Shown here piece by piece: positions 17,193-29,011 of a stretch of DNA of 64,000 nucleotides. This DNA is from Devosia sp. 66-22 (lineage in GTDB: Bacteria > Pseudomonadota > Alphaproteobacteria > Rhizobiales > Devosiaceae), in the NCBI GenBank assembly GCA_001899065.1, contig MKUZ01000018.1, positions 216,840 through 280,839 on the forward strand, written 5' to 3'. Position 1 is the stretch's first letter. Every line of letters starts with the position of its first letter. The position numbers were made by a program, and so were the translations under genes. The notes under the pieces were generated by a model. That model was not told the origin of the DNA and ran no database searches. It worked only from the letters and a program-made list of their open reading frames with translations.

Positions 17193-18152
17193 ATGCCGTT
17201 CTTCGATCTTCCGCCGTCACAACTGGAAACCTACCGCTCGAGCGCCAGGGCACCCGAGGATTTCGACAGCTTCTGGGCGACGACGCTGGGTGAGGTGAGG
17301 GAGGTGCCGCTCGATCCGGTGTTCGAGCGGATCGATGTCGGCCTCGATGTGTTCGAGACCTATGACGTGACGTTTTCGGGGTTCGGCGGCAATCGCGTGC
17401 GCGGCTGGTACATCCGTCCGGCGGGGCGCAGCACCGATCGGTGCGTGGTGAAGTTCATCGGCTATGGCGGCGGGCGCGACCTGCCGCACCAGCATCTGCT
17501 GTGGCCCTCGACCGGACGGGCGGTGCTGGTGATGGATACGCGCGGGCAGGGCAGTTCGTGGTCGATGGGCGATACGCCCGATCCGGTGGGCTCGGAGCCG
17601 GCGCATCCGGGGTCGATGACGAGGGGCATCCTCGATCCGGCGACGTACTACTATCGCCGCGTCTACACCGATGCGGTGCGGGCGGTGGAGGTGGCGCGGA
17701 GCCGGGCGGAAATCGATCCGGACAAGGTCGCCATCGCCGGCGGCAGCCAGGGCGGCGGTATTGCGCTTGCGGTCGCGGGGCTCGACCCGCGCGTTCATGC
17801 GGCGATGCCGGACGTGCCGTTCCTCTGCGATTTCCCGCGCGCCGTGGGGCTCACTGCGCGCGATCCCTATGGCGAGATCGTGCGCTATCTGCTGACGCAT
17901 CGCACCAAGCATGAGCAGGCCTTTCGCACGCTCAACTATTTCGACGGCGTGCACTTCGCGGCCCGCGCCAAGGCCAGGGCGCTGTTCTCGGTGGCGCTGA
18001 TGGACGATGTGTGCCCGCCTTCCACCGTCTATGGCGCATACAACGCCTATGCCGGGCCGAAATCGATCGAGAGCTACAGCTTCAACAATCACGAAGGCGG
18101 CGGTACGCTGCAGGAGCAGCGCCACGTCAAGTGGCTGGCGCAGCAGGGCTGA
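17193..18152 (+). CDS. AXE1-type acetylxylan esterase / cephalosporin-C deacetylase family hydrolase
   Basis: A 319-residue alpha/beta hydrolase. The N-terminus (FFDLPPSQLETYRSSARAPEDFDSFWATTL) is typical of the AXE1 family. The nucleophile lies in GGSQGGG (Ser185), with Asp271/272 in LMDDVCPP and His300 in NNHEGGG completing the triad. There is no signal peptide, so it acts in the cytoplasm on imported acetylated sugars or similar esters. It lies 24 bases before an epimerase gene. Confidence 0.88.
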   Translation: MPFFDLPPSQLETYRSSARAPEDFDSFWATTLGEVREVPLDPVFERIDVGLDVFETYDVTFSGFGGNRVRGWYIRPAGRSTDRCVVKFIGYGGGRDLPHQHLLWPSTGRAVLVMDTRGQGSSWSMGDTPDPVGSEPAHPGSMTRGILDPATYYYRRVYTDAVRAVEVARSRAEIDPDKVAIAGGSQGGGIALAVAGLDPRVHAAMPDVPFLCDFPRAVGLTARDPYGEIVRYLLTHRTKHEQAFRTLNYFDGVHFAARAKARALFSVALMDDVCPPSTVYGAYNAYAGPKSIESYSFNNHEGGGTLQEQRHVKWLAQQG

Positions 18153-18175
18153 GCGGCGGAACAGGGAGAGGCGTC

Positions 18176-19213
18176 ATGATCATCGTTACTGGCGGCAGCG
18201 GCAAGGTCGGACGCGCCTGCGTCCGGGACCTCATGGAACACGGTTACAAGGTGCTGTCGCTCGACACGGCGCGGCCGACCGGCCTGTCCAATCCACCACG
18301 GCTGAGCGATCCGACATTCAGCGTGTGCGACATCACCGATTTCGGCCAGATGATGGCGGCGTTGTCGGGCGTCGACGACCGGCACGAAGGGGAGAAGGTC
18401 GAGGCCATCGTGCATCTGGGCGCGATCGCGGCGCCGGGGCAGGCGCAGGACCAGGTGATCTTCGACACCAACATGATCTCGACCCACAATGTGTTCGAGG
18501 CGGCGCGGCGGCTGGGTATCCGCAACCTCGTGTGGGCGTCGAGCGAGACGGTCTACGGCATCCCCTATGCCAAGGGGCCGGCCTATGTGCCGGTGGACGA
18601 GGAGATCGAGGCGCCGCAGTCGAGTTATTCGCTGAGCAAGCTGATGGGCGAGAAGCTGGCCGTCGAGTTCGCCAAATGGGATCCGAAGGCCAAGATCGTC
18701 GGACTGCGTTTCTCCAATGTGATGGAGCCGCAGGACTACGAGAACTTTCCTGGCTATCAGGGAGACGCGCGGCTGCGGCGGTTCAACCTGTGGACTTACA
18801 TCGACGCGCGCGATGCAGCGCAGGCGATCCGCAAGGCGGTGGAGGCCAAGCTCACGGGCGCGCATGTGTTCGGCATCGCCAACTCCAACTCGCTGATGAG
18901 CCGCAGCAATGACGAACTGCTCGACGAGGTGTTCCCGGGCACGAAGCGCAAGCGCAAGCTTAAGCCGCACGAGTCGCTGATTTCGATCGAGAAGGCACAG
19001 AGGGTGCTCGGCTACAAGCCGGAGCACGATTGGAGCGCCGGCAAGGTGCGTGCGCCGCGGCTCGAGAAGACGCCGCCGCGGATCGTCACCGAGGCGCTCG
19101 CCGCCAAGACGACAGGTGGCAAGGTGCGCGCGCCGCGGATCGTCAAGTCGCCGCCCAAGCTGGTGACCGACCAGCTCAGGAAGCCGGGCGGGAAGGGCGC
19201 ACCGAAGCGCTAG
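18176..19213 (+). CDS. NAD-dependent epimerase/dehydratase with a repeated basic C-terminal tail
   Basis: A 345-residue extended SDR. It has the Rossmann motif TGGSGKVG at residues 5-12, SSETVYG as the active-site Ser strand and SYSLSKLMGE with the catalytic Tyr/Lys. The enzyme domain ends near residue 285. It is followed by two 26-residue units beginning at 289 and 315, each GKVRAPR..K.PP..VT..L, and a final Lys/Gly/Pro-rich end, which is not a normal feature of the family. ATG 18176 is preceded by GGAGAGG. The sugar or acid substrate is unknown; the AXE1 esterase is next door. Confidence 0.85.
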   Translation: MIIVTGGSGKVGRACVRDLMEHGYKVLSLDTARPTGLSNPPRLSDPTFSVCDITDFGQMMAALSGVDDRHEGEKVEAIVHLGAIAAPGQAQDQVIFDTNMISTHNVFEAARRLGIRNLVWASSETVYGIPYAKGPAYVPVDEEIEAPQSSYSLSKLMGEKLAVEFAKWDPKAKIVGLRFSNVMEPQDYENFPGYQGDARLRRFNLWTYIDARDAAQAIRKAVEAKLTGAHVFGIANSNSLMSRSNDELLDEVFPGTKRKRKLKPHESLISIEKAQRVLGYKPEHDWSAGKVRAPRLEKTPPRIVTEALAAKTTGGKVRAPRIVKSPPKLVTDQLRKPGGKGAPKR

Positions 19214-19215
19214 AC

Positions 19216-20316
19216 ATGGCCGACACGCAGGCGGCGCACGTCGCGATCAAGACCGACATCGTGGTGATCGGGGCGGGGCAGGCGGGATTGTCGGCCGCGT
19301 ATCACCTCAAGCGCCTCGGCATTGCGCCGGGGCGGGGCTTTGTCGTGCTCGACCAGAACTCCGCTCCAGGCGGGGCGTGGCAGCATCGCTGGCCGTCGCT
19401 GACGCTGAGCACCGTCAATCGCATTCACGACCTGCCCGGCATGGCGTTCGCGGAGGCGGTTCCGGTTGCCAGCGAGACGGTGGAGGCGGCGGTGGCGGTG
19501 CCGCAGTACTTTGCCGCCTATGAGCAGGCGTTCGAGTTGCCGGTCTATCGGCCGGTGACGGTGAAGGTGGTGTGCGAACGGGGCGGGCGGCTGCGGGTCG
19601 AGACGGATCGCGAGGCGTTCTCGGCGCGTGGCATCATCAATGCCACCGGCACATGGGAGACGCCGTACATTCCGGAGTATCCGGGGCGCGAGCTGTTCGC
19701 GGGGCGGCAGCTCCATACGCATGACTACACATCGGCGGCCGAGTTCGCCGGGCAGCATGTGCTGATCGTGGGCGGCGGTATCTCGGCGCTGCAACTGCTC
19801 AACGAGATTTCGTTCGTGACGCGCACGACCTGGGTGACGCGCCGGCCGCCCGAGTTCCGCGCGGGACCGTTCGACCAGGAGGCAGGACGCGCCGCGGTTG
19901 CACTGGTCGAAGCACGGGTGCGGCAGGGCTTGCCGCCCAATTCGGTCGTTTCCGTTACCGGCCTGCCTGTCACGCCGATGGTCGAGGCGATGCGGGCGCG
20001 CGGCGTGCTCGAGCGGCAGCCGATGTTCAGCGAAATCACGCCGACGGGCGTGCGCTGGGCCGATGGCCGCACGCTCGATGTCGATGTGATCCTGTGGTGC
20101 ACGGGCTTCCGGTCGTCGCTCGACCATCTGGCGCCCCTGCTGCTGCGCAACGAAGCGGGCGGCATCACGATGACCGGCCGGCTCGCGACGCAGGTGGCCG
20201 CCGATCCACGCATTCACCTGGTCGGCTACGGTCCTTCGGCGTCGACTGTCGGCGCCAATCGCGCGGGCAGCGCGGCCGCCGGCGAGCTCAGCCGGTTCCT
20301 GTCGCTGGCCACCTGA
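19216..20316 (+). CDS. Flavin-containing monooxygenase-like FAD/NAD(P)-binding oxidoreductase
   Basis: A 366-residue protein with an N-terminal FAD motif IVVIGAGQAGLSAAYHLKR (about residues 15-33) and a second dinucleotide fold HVLIVGGGISALQLLNE near 178-194. The middle segment WRWPSLTLSTV-like LTLSTVNRIHDLPG and INATGTWETPYIPEYPG are typical of CzcO/FMO-type proteins. It likely oxygenates a small nucleophile or ketone using NADPH and O2. The start lies two bases after the epimerase stop. Confidence 0.85.
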   Translation: MADTQAAHVAIKTDIVVIGAGQAGLSAAYHLKRLGIAPGRGFVVLDQNSAPGGAWQHRWPSLTLSTVNRIHDLPGMAFAEAVPVASETVEAAVAVPQYFAAYEQAFELPVYRPVTVKVVCERGGRLRVETDREAFSARGIINATGTWETPYIPEYPGRELFAGRQLHTHDYTSAAEFAGQHVLIVGGGISALQLLNEISFVTRTTWVTRRPPEFRAGPFDQEAGRAAVALVEARVRQGLPPNSVVSVTGLPVTPMVEAMRARGVLERQPMFSEITPTGVRWADGRTLDVDVILWCTGFRSSLDHLAPLLLRNEAGGITMTGRLATQVAADPRIHLVGYGPSASTVGANRAGSAAAGELSRFLSLAT

Positions 20317-20326
20317 GCCCGGGCGC

Positions 20327-22253
<1,927 letters not shown>

Positions 22254-22261
<8 letters not shown>

Positions 22262-23429
22262 GTTCCACCGCCATGGCAATGCCCATGCCGCCGCCGATGC
22301 AGAGGGTCGCGACGCCGCGCTGCGCCGCGCGCCGCCGCATCTCGTGCAGCAGCGTCACCAGCACGCGTGCTCCGGAGGCGCCGATCGGATGTCCTAGCGC
22401 GACGGCGCCGCCATTGACGTTGACGCGCTGCGGGTCGAGACCGAGCTCGGCGACGACCGCGAGGCTCTGGGCGGCGAAGGCTTCGTTGATCTCCCACAGG
22501 TCGACGCTGGCGATGTCCCAGCCGGCCCGCTCGAGCAGCCTGCGGCTGGCGGGGATGGGGCCGAGCCCCATCACCTGCGGATCGATGCCGGCGTGGGCCC
22601 AGCCGGCGATGCGCGCCAGCGGCGTGAGGCCGCGGCCGGTCGCTGCCTGCTCGTCCATCAGCACCAGCGCCGCGGCACCGTCATTGATGCCCGAAGCGTT
22701 GCCCGCGGTCACGGTGCCATCGGTCGCGAAGGCCGGCTTCAGCCGGGCCAGCGAGTCCATCGACGTGTCCGGCCGGATATGCTCGTCGCGCTCGACGAGT
22801 TGCGGGCCCTTGCGCGTCTCGATCGTCACCGGCGCGATCTCGTCGGCGAACCGGCCGGCCTGCGCCGCGGCCGACGCCCTGGCGTGCGACTGAACGGCGA
22901 AGGCATCCTGCTGCTCGCGGGAGAGGCCGAACTGGCGCGCGACGTTTTCGGCGGTGTTGCCCATCGGGTAGCCATAGAAGGCGTCGCTCAGCCCGTCGCT
23001 CATCACCGTGTCGCGGAGGACAAGGTCGCCCAGTTTCCTGCCGGCGCGAATGGCGGCCACATGCGGCGCGCCCGACATGCTCTCCTGGCCGCCGGCGACC
23101 ACGATACCGGCGCTGCCGGTCATGATCTGCTGCGCCGCGAGGGCGACCGCGCGCAAGCCGGAACCGCACACCTGGTTGATCGTCGCGGCCGGAGCGGCAT
23201 CGGGCAGACCGGCGGCGCGGGCTGCCTGCCGCGCCGGATTCATGCCCTGGCCGGCGGTGAGCACCTGGCCCAGCAGCGTCTCGTCGACATCGTGCGCGGC
23301 AATGCCGGCATCGGCGACGGCCGCCCGGATGGCGACCGCGCCAAGCTCGTGCGCCGCCAGCGCCGACAGCCCGCCATTGAGCGTGCCGATCGGAGTGCGA
23401 CGCGCCGCAACGATCACAACATTCCGCAT
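22254..23429 (-). CDS. Acetyl-CoA acetyltransferase (thiolase II)
   Basis: A 391-residue biosynthetic-type thiolase. The active-site residues are Cys88 in NQVCGSGL, His347 in [12 protein letters not shown] and Cys377 in CIGGGMG. The start [15 protein letters not shown] is the family norm, although the frame is open further upstream. It condenses or cleaves acetoacetyl-CoA/acetyl-CoA. First gene of a two-gene unit with acetoacetyl-CoA synthetase, suggesting ketone-body or polyhydroxybutyrate turnover. Divergent from a PAS-LuxR regulator only 70 bases away. Confidence 0.93.
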
Positions 23430-23499
23430 CCGGTTCCTCCCTGCGTGGCAAACACTAGGCCTTGCGGCGCGCCGGCTCCGAGCAGTATTTCTACTGCAA

Positions 23500-24093
23500 A
23501 TGGCAAGAAAACCTCCATCCCTCAAGGAGCCGAGCAGCACGCCGCCGCGCTTCTCGCTGGCCGACATGCCGGTACCGCTGGTCTATGCGACGCACCGGAT
23601 CATCCGCGACTGCAATGACGCGTTCGCCACCCTGTTCGCCTCGACACGGGGCGAGATCGTCGATCGCAGCTTCGCCCGGCTCTATCCGGAGATCGGCGAC
23701 TTCATCCATCGCGGCGAGCAGTGGGCGGCCAATTTCGGTGGACCGCGGATCTATCGCGACGAGCGCGTGATGGCGCGGGCCAATGGCGAGCGCTTCTGGT
23801 GCCGCGTCCATGGCCGCAGCCTCGCCGAGGCGGACGATCCGTTCGAGCGCGCCATCTACAGTTTCGAGCCCATCGCGCGGACTGTCGATCCATCGGGCGC
23901 GGTGCTCACCGAGCGGCAGCAGCAGATCCTCGCGCAGATCGCGCAGGGCAAGACCAGTGCCGAGATCGCGACGGAGATCGGGCTGTCGCGCCGCACCATC
24001 GAGGCGCACCGGGCGCGGCTCATGAAGATGCTCAATCTGCGCAACAGCGCGGAACTGATGAGCTGGTTCTCGAGCATGCGCGGCGCCGGCTAG
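23500..24093 (+). CDS. PAS-LuxR family transcriptional regulator
   Basis: A 197-residue protein with an N-terminal PAS-like domain (about 18-128; [33 protein letters not shown]) and a C-terminal LuxR/GerE helix-turn-helix (137-190; [43 protein letters not shown]). There is no receiver domain, so it probably senses a ligand through PAS. The divergent arrangement with the thiolase/acetoacetyl-CoA synthetase pair makes that pair its likely target. The long open frame upstream of 23500 is antisense to thiolase and is not coding. Confidence 0.88.
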   Translation: MARKPPSLKEPSSTPPRFSLADMPVPLVYATHRIIRDCNDAFATLFASTRGEIVDRSFARLYPEIGDFIHRGEQWAANFGGPRIYRDERVMARANGERFWCRVHGRSLAEADDPFERAIYSFEPIARTVDPSGAVLTERQQQILAQIAQGKTSAEIATEIGLSRRTIEAHRARLMKMLNLRNSAELMSWFSSMRGAG

Positions 24094-24222
24094 TGCGGCG
24101 AGGCTCCAAATCGGGCCCAGTTTCGCGCCACTTTCTCGACACACCAAGTCTTTGACAACAAAGCCCGATCCGAGGCCCCATGAGGACGAGACGCTGATGT
24201 CGTCGTGGGGAGAGCAGGGCTC

Positions 24223-26298
24223 GTGCATCGGATCGCAGTGGACATCGGGGGCACCTTCACCGATTGCGTGCTCATGGACGAGGCGACCGGCGCCGTCACG
24301 CTGCACAAGCTGCTGACGACGCCCGATGATCCCTCCGACGCGGTGCTCGCCGGCGTCGATGCCCTGCTCAGGGCCGGCGGCGTCGACATCGCCGATATCT
24401 CGACCCTCGTGCATGGCACGACGCTGGTCACCAATGCGCTGATCGAGCGCAAGGGCAGCCGTACCGGCATGCTGGTGACGGCGGGGATGCGGGACATTCT
24501 CGATATCGGCCGCGAGCGCCGTTACGATCTGTTCGACCTCCGGCTCGCCTACCCGCAGCCGGTGGTGCCGCGGAGCCTCCGCCGCGAGATCGGCGAGCGC
24601 ATCGGCTTCGACGGCACGCGAGGCGAAGCGCTCGATGCCAAGGCGGTCGTCGCCGCGGCCCGCGACCTGGTCGAGGGGGAGGGGATCGAGGCGCTGGCGA
24701 TCTGCTTCCTCAACAGCTATGCCAACGATGCGCACGAGCAGGAGGCGGCGCGGCTTGTACGCGAGGCGCTGCCGGACCTGCTGGTGTCGACCTCGGCCGA
24801 GGTGTTTCCCTATGTGCGTGAGTATGAGCGCTGGACCACGGCGACGATGAACGCCTATGTGCAGCCGCTGGTCAACCGCTACATCGCCCATATCGATGAG
24901 CGGCTCGCCGGGATCGGCTTTGGAGGGCAGTTCTACATCATGACGTCGAGCGGCGGCATGGTGACCCAGGCTACGGCACGGCGCTTTCCGATCCGGCTGC
25001 TCGAGTCCGGCCCCGCGGCGGGCGCGCTGATGTCGGCGCATCATGGCAAGGTCGGCGGCATCGACAATCTGCTGTCGTTCGACATGGGCGGCACCACGGC
25101 CAAGGGCGCGCTGGTGCGCGACGGAAGGGCGCTGCGCAAGTACGAGCTCGAAGTGGCGCGCGTGCACGAGTTCAAGGCGGGCAGCGGGCTGCCGGCCAAG
25201 GCGCCCGTTATCGACATGATCGAGATCGGCGCGGGCGGCGGCTCGATCGCCGCCGTGGACGAGCGCGGCGTGATCGGGGTTGGGCCCCGCAGCGCCGGCG
25301 CCAAGCCGGGGCCCGCCTGCTACGGCCGCGGCGGCACCGAGCCAACGCTGACCGATGCCAACCTCGTTCTTGGCTACTATGACGCCGCCTCGTTCCTGGG
25401 CGGCAAGATGGGCCTCGATCTTGCCGCGGCGCGCGCCGCGATCGACAAGCGCGTCGCCGGACCGCTGGGGATCGAGACACTGCGTGCCGCCTGGGGCATC
25501 CATGAGGCGGTGAACGAAAGCGTCGCCAGTGCCTTCCGCATCCACGCCTCGGAGCGCGCCTTCGACTACCGCCGCTCGAGCATGGTCGCGTTCGGCGGCA
25601 GCGGTCCGGCGCATGCGGTGCGCATTGCCGGCAAGCTCAACGTGCCGAGGGTGGTGCTGCCGCCGGGGGCCGGGGTGATGTCCGCCCTCGGCCTGCTGCG
25701 CAGCCCGTTCTCGTTCGAGGTGGCGCGTTCGCAGCGCACGCGCCTCGATACGCTCGATCCCGCCGCCTATGCGGAGGCGTTCGCCGCGATGGAGCGGAAT
25801 GCGCGCGGGATTCTGGCCGATGCCGGTATCTCGGGGAAAGATGTCGCCATCGAGCGGCGGCTCGACATGCGCTACGAGGGGCAGGGCTATGAGCTCGAGG
25901 TGGCCGCCGGGGCGACACCCGATGGGCTGGCCGAGGCTTTCGGCGACGCCTATGGCGCGGTGTTCTCGTCGATCAGGCTCGACGAGCCGCTCGAGATCGT
26001 CAACTGGAAGCTCGAGGCCAGCGGGCCCGAGCCGATGGCGGGCCGGGCGTTCCGCTTCGACCGCGACTTCGTGCCGGGCAGCGCGCTCAAGGGCGAGCGC
26101 GCCGCGTATTTGCCGGAAAGCGGCGTTACCGCGGTACCGGTCCTCGACCGCTATCGCCTGCGAGTGGGGGCGGTGGTCGAAGGGCCTGCCATCATCGAAG
26201 AACGCGAATCCACCCTGGTGATCGGTCACGGCGACACCGCCACGATCGACCAGCATCTCAATCTCGTTGTCGACGTCAGGGGAGCCACCGCGTCATGA
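24223..26298 (+). CDS. Hydantoinase/oxoprolinase subunit A
   Basis: About 691 residues, ATP-dependent hydantoinase/5-oxoprolinase HyuA type. VDIGGTFTDCVLMDE near the N-terminus is the actin-like phosphate loop, and SLVHGTTLVTNALIERKGS-like sequence and LLSFDMGGTTAKGALV follow in order. I favour GTG 24223 because an AGGG stretch precedes it; GTG 24205 would add six residues. With HyuB it hydrolyses the amide bond of a cyclic imide or lactam (5-oxoproline, N-methylhydantoin) or carboxylates a ketone in related enzymes. Stop and next start overlap as ATGA. Confidence 0.9.
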   Translation: MHRIAVDIGGTFTDCVLMDEATGAVTLHKLLTTPDDPSDAVLAGVDALLRAGGVDIADISTLVHGTTLVTNALIERKGSRTGMLVTAGMRDILDIGRERRYDLFDLRLAYPQPVVPRSLRREIGERIGFDGTRGEALDAKAVVAAARDLVEGEGIEALAICFLNSYANDAHEQEAARLVREALPDLLVSTSAEVFPYVREYERWTTATMNAYVQPLVNRYIAHIDERLAGIGFGGQFYIMTSSGGMVTQATARRFPIRLLESGPAAGALMSAHHGKVGGIDNLLSFDMGGTTAKGALVRDGRALRKYELEVARVHEFKAGSGLPAKAPVIDMIEIGAGGGSIAAVDERGVIGVGPRSAGAKPGPACYGRGGTEPTLTDANLVLGYYDAASFLGGKMGLDLAAARAAIDKRVAGPLGIETLRAAWGIHEAVNESVASAFRIHASERAFDYRRSSMVAFGGSGPAHAVRIAGKLNVPRVVLPPGAGVMSALGLLRSPFSFEVARSQRTRLDTLDPAAYAEAFAAMERNARGILADAGISGKDVAIERRLDMRYEGQGYELEVAAGATPDGLAEAFGDAYGAVFSSIRLDEPLEIVNWKLEASGPEPMAGRAFRFDRDFVPGSALKGERAAYLPESGVTAVPVLDRYRLRVGAVVEGPAIIEERESTLVIGHGDTATIDQHLNLVVDVRGATAS

Positions 26299-27950
26299 GC
26301 GGCTACGATCCAGTCAGCCTCGGTATCATCTGGGATCGCCTGATCGCCATCACCGACGAGACGCTGAGCAGTCTTGTGCGGACTTCGTTCTCGACCAATG
26401 TGCGCGAGAGCTACGACCTGTCGTGCATGCTGTTCGACAGCAAGATGCGCTCGATCGCGCAGGGCACCTACAGCGTGCCGTCGTTCACCGGGACGGCGCC
26501 CAACACTGTGCGGCTGATGCTCGAGAAGCATCCACCGCATACGCTGCGCGACGGTGACGTGCTGGCGACCAACGATCCGTGGATCGGCACCGGCCACCTC
26601 TACGACATCAACGTGCTGCGCCCGATCTTTCATCGTGGCCGCATCGTCGCCTATTCGCTCAGCATCACGCATCTGCCCGATATCGGTGGGCTCGGCTTTT
26701 CGGCGACGGCGCGGCAGATCTACGAGGAAGGGCTCCGCCTGCCGGTGGTGAAGCTGGTGGAGCAGGGCCGGCCCAATCCGCTGCTGTTCGAGCTGATCGG
26801 CCTCAATGTGCGCGTGCCGGAGCAGACGCTGGGTGATTTCCACGCCAACATCGCGTGCAACGAAGTGGCGGCGCGGCTCCTCGTCGAGTTCCTCGAGGAG
26901 CATGGCCTCACCGATATCGACGCCGTGGCCGACGCCATCGTCGCCAACTCCGAGAAGGCGCTGCGGACGGCGATTGCGGCGATGCCTGACGGTACCTATC
27001 ACCATGCGATCGACGTCGAGGGCGGCGAGGACAGCCTGCGCCTTGCGATCAAGCTCGAGGTGATCGGCGACCGCATCCATGCCGATTTCACCGGCACGAG
27101 CCCCGTGCTCAACATGGGCATCAACGTGCCCATCGGCTACACCAAGGCGTTCGTGGTCTATGCGGTCAAATGCGTCACCACGCCGGCGATCCCCAACAAT
27201 ATCGGCTGCGTCACGCCGATCACTGTGAGCGCGCCCGACAACTGCATCCTCAATGCGCTGCCGCCCTATCCGACCGGCGGGCGACACGTCATCGGCCACT
27301 TCGTCAATCCGCTGACCATGGGGGCGCTGGCGCAGATCGTGCCCGACAAGGTGCAGGCCGAGTCCGGCATGATGAGCCTGGTCAACATCCAGGGGCGGCA
27401 TCGCGACGGGCGCGGGGTGTCGTCGATCTACTTCTCGTCGGGCGGCTTCGGCGCGCTCAAGGGGATCGACGGGCTGCCCACAATGCCCAGCCCGTCCAAC
27501 ATGACCGGCACGCCGGTGGAGGTGTGGGAAGACATCACCGGCATGACGGTCCGACGCAAGGCGCTGCGCGTTGATTCCGGCGGGCCGGGCGAGTTCCGCG
27601 GCGGGCTCGGACAGGAGATCGAGATGGTCAACGACACCGGCAACGAGCTCACCATCTCGTGCCTGTCGGGGCGCACGCAGTTCGCGGCGCAGGGTCTCGC
27701 CGGCGGCGCGGCCGGCGCGCTGCGGGCCTGCCTCATCAACGGCGAGGCGGTGCATCCCAAGGGGCGCTATTTCCTCAAGCCCGGCGATGTGCTCACACTG
27801 GTCGAGCCGGGCGGCGGCGGTTTCGGGTCGGCGGCCAGGCGTGCGCCCGAGCGCGTTGCCGAGGATGTGCGAGAGGGGTTCGTCACCGTGGAGGCGGCGC
27901 GGCGCGACTATGGCTTCACCGGTAGCACAGGGAGGGTGCCACACCCGTGA
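26295..27950 (+). CDS. Hydantoinase/oxoprolinase subunit B
   Basis: A 551-residue HyuB-type subunit. It begins YDPVSLGIIWDRLIAITDETLSSLVRTSFS, the standard opening, with LATNDPWIGTGHLYDINVLRPIFH and ADFTGTSPVLNMGINVP further in and a GGGGFGSAARR end. It forms the catalytic complex with HyuA. The four-base overlaps with both neighbours (ATGA before, GTGA after) show a tightly coupled operon. The last residues degrade into a variable tail. Confidence 0.92.
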   Translation: MSGYDPVSLGIIWDRLIAITDETLSSLVRTSFSTNVRESYDLSCMLFDSKMRSIAQGTYSVPSFTGTAPNTVRLMLEKHPPHTLRDGDVLATNDPWIGTGHLYDINVLRPIFHRGRIVAYSLSITHLPDIGGLGFSATARQIYEEGLRLPVVKLVEQGRPNPLLFELIGLNVRVPEQTLGDFHANIACNEVAARLLVEFLEEHGLTDIDAVADAIVANSEKALRTAIAAMPDGTYHHAIDVEGGEDSLRLAIKLEVIGDRIHADFTGTSPVLNMGINVPIGYTKAFVVYAVKCVTTPAIPNNIGCVTPITVSAPDNCILNALPPYPTGGRHVIGHFVNPLTMGALAQIVPDKVQAESGMMSLVNIQGRHRDGRGVSSIYFSSGGFGALKGIDGLPTMPSPSNMTGTPVEVWEDITGMTVRRKALRVDSGGPGEFRGGLGQEIEMVNDTGNELTISCLSGRTQFAAQGLAGGAAGALRACLINGEAVHPKGRYFLKPGDVLTLVEPGGGGFGSAARRAPERVAEDVREGFVTVEAARRDYGFTGSTGRVPHP

Positions 27951-29008
27951 CCCTCGACCTGCGCAGCGATTTCCTCGGTCCACCAACGCCGGCGATGCTG
28001 GAGGCGATGGCGGCTGCCGCCGCCGAGCCCGACGGCTTCGAGCTGCGCGAAAACCGCCAGCAGCGGGCGCTCGAAGCCCATGCGGCCGAGCTGCTGGGCA
28101 AAGAGGACGCGCTGTTGTTTCCGACCTGTACCATGGCCAATCTCGTGGGCGTCATGGCGCAGTTGCGTCCGGGCGAAGTCGTGGTCGGCGACGCCGAGAG
28201 CCACTGCCTTACATCGGAGACGGGCGGCATCGCGGCGATCGCCGGCGGCATGACGCGCGGGCTCAACGGGACGGCTGGGCAACTGCCGCTCGAGCCGCTG
28301 CGGGATGTGCTCGACGCGAGGACCGATCCGCAGCGCTTGGCCGCGCGGCTCGTGCTGCTCGAGACAACGCACAATCGTGCGGGGGGACTGCCGCTGCCGC
28401 TCGACCATATCGAACAGGTCGGCGAGATGGCGCGACGCGGGGGGGCGGGATTGCATATCGACGGGGCGCGGTTCTTCAACGCGGCCGTGGCGCTCGGCGT
28501 GTCGCCGGCAGCGATGGCCGCGCCCGCGACAACCGTTTCGATCAGCCTCAACAAGGGGCTGTGTGCGCCGAACGGCGCGCTGCTCGCCGGGTCGCGCGAA
28601 TTGATCGCCCGGGCGCTCATCCTGCGCCAACAGTTGGGCGGCGGCATTCGTCCGTCCGGCGCCATCGCGGCGGCGGCTCTCGTGGCCCTCGAGACGATGC
28701 TGCCGCAACTGCAGCGCGACCACGACAATGCGCGTGCGCTCGCTGCCGGTCTCGGGCAGGTCGGCTTTGCCGCGACGCCGCAGTCGGGCGGCACTAATAT
28801 CGTGCTTGCCGATCTCGGCCTTCCGCGCGCTGCGATCGATGCTTTTCTCGCGGCGCTGGCGCGGCAGCATGTCCTCGCCATCGCGTTCGGTGCCGGCCGC
28901 ATCCGGCTCTGCCTCCATCGCGGCATCGAGGCCGCCGATCTTCCCACGATCATCTCGGCCTTCCGGGCGGCGCGTGCCGCGACCGGCATGGCGCCACAGG
29001 AGAACTGA
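27947..29008 (+). CDS. Low-specificity threonine aldolase (beta-eliminating lyase family)
   Basis: A 353-residue fold-type I PLP enzyme from a GTG that overlaps the HyuB stop. Key residues are His86 in GDAESHC (stacks on PLP), Asp172 in HIDGARFFN, and the Schiff-base lysine 203 in SISLNKGLCAPNG. It cleaves L-threonine or other beta-hydroxy-alpha-amino acids to glycine and an aldehyde. Placed after hyuAB, it probably acts on the amino acid released from the imide substrate. Confidence 0.9.
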   Translation: MTLDLRSDFLGPPTPAMLEAMAAAAAEPDGFELRENRQQRALEAHAAELLGKEDALLFPTCTMANLVGVMAQLRPGEVVVGDAESHCLTSETGGIAAIAGGMTRGLNGTAGQLPLEPLRDVLDARTDPQRLAARLVLLETTHNRAGGLPLPLDHIEQVGEMARRGGAGLHIDGARFFNAAVALGVSPAAMAAPATTVSISLNKGLCAPNGALLAGSRELIARALILRQQLGGGIRPSGAIAAAALVALETMLPQLQRDHDNARALAAGLGQVGFAATPQSGGTNIVLADLGLPRAAIDAFLAALARQHVLAIAFGAGRIRLCLHRGIEAADLPTIISAFRAARAATGMAPQEN

Positions 29009-29011
29009 CCG

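Noticed and set aside
23491-26256. A 921-codon open frame on the minus strand across the LuxR and hyuA genes
   Set aside because: Arg/Asp/His-rich composition with no family likeness; both plus-strand genes are well supported.
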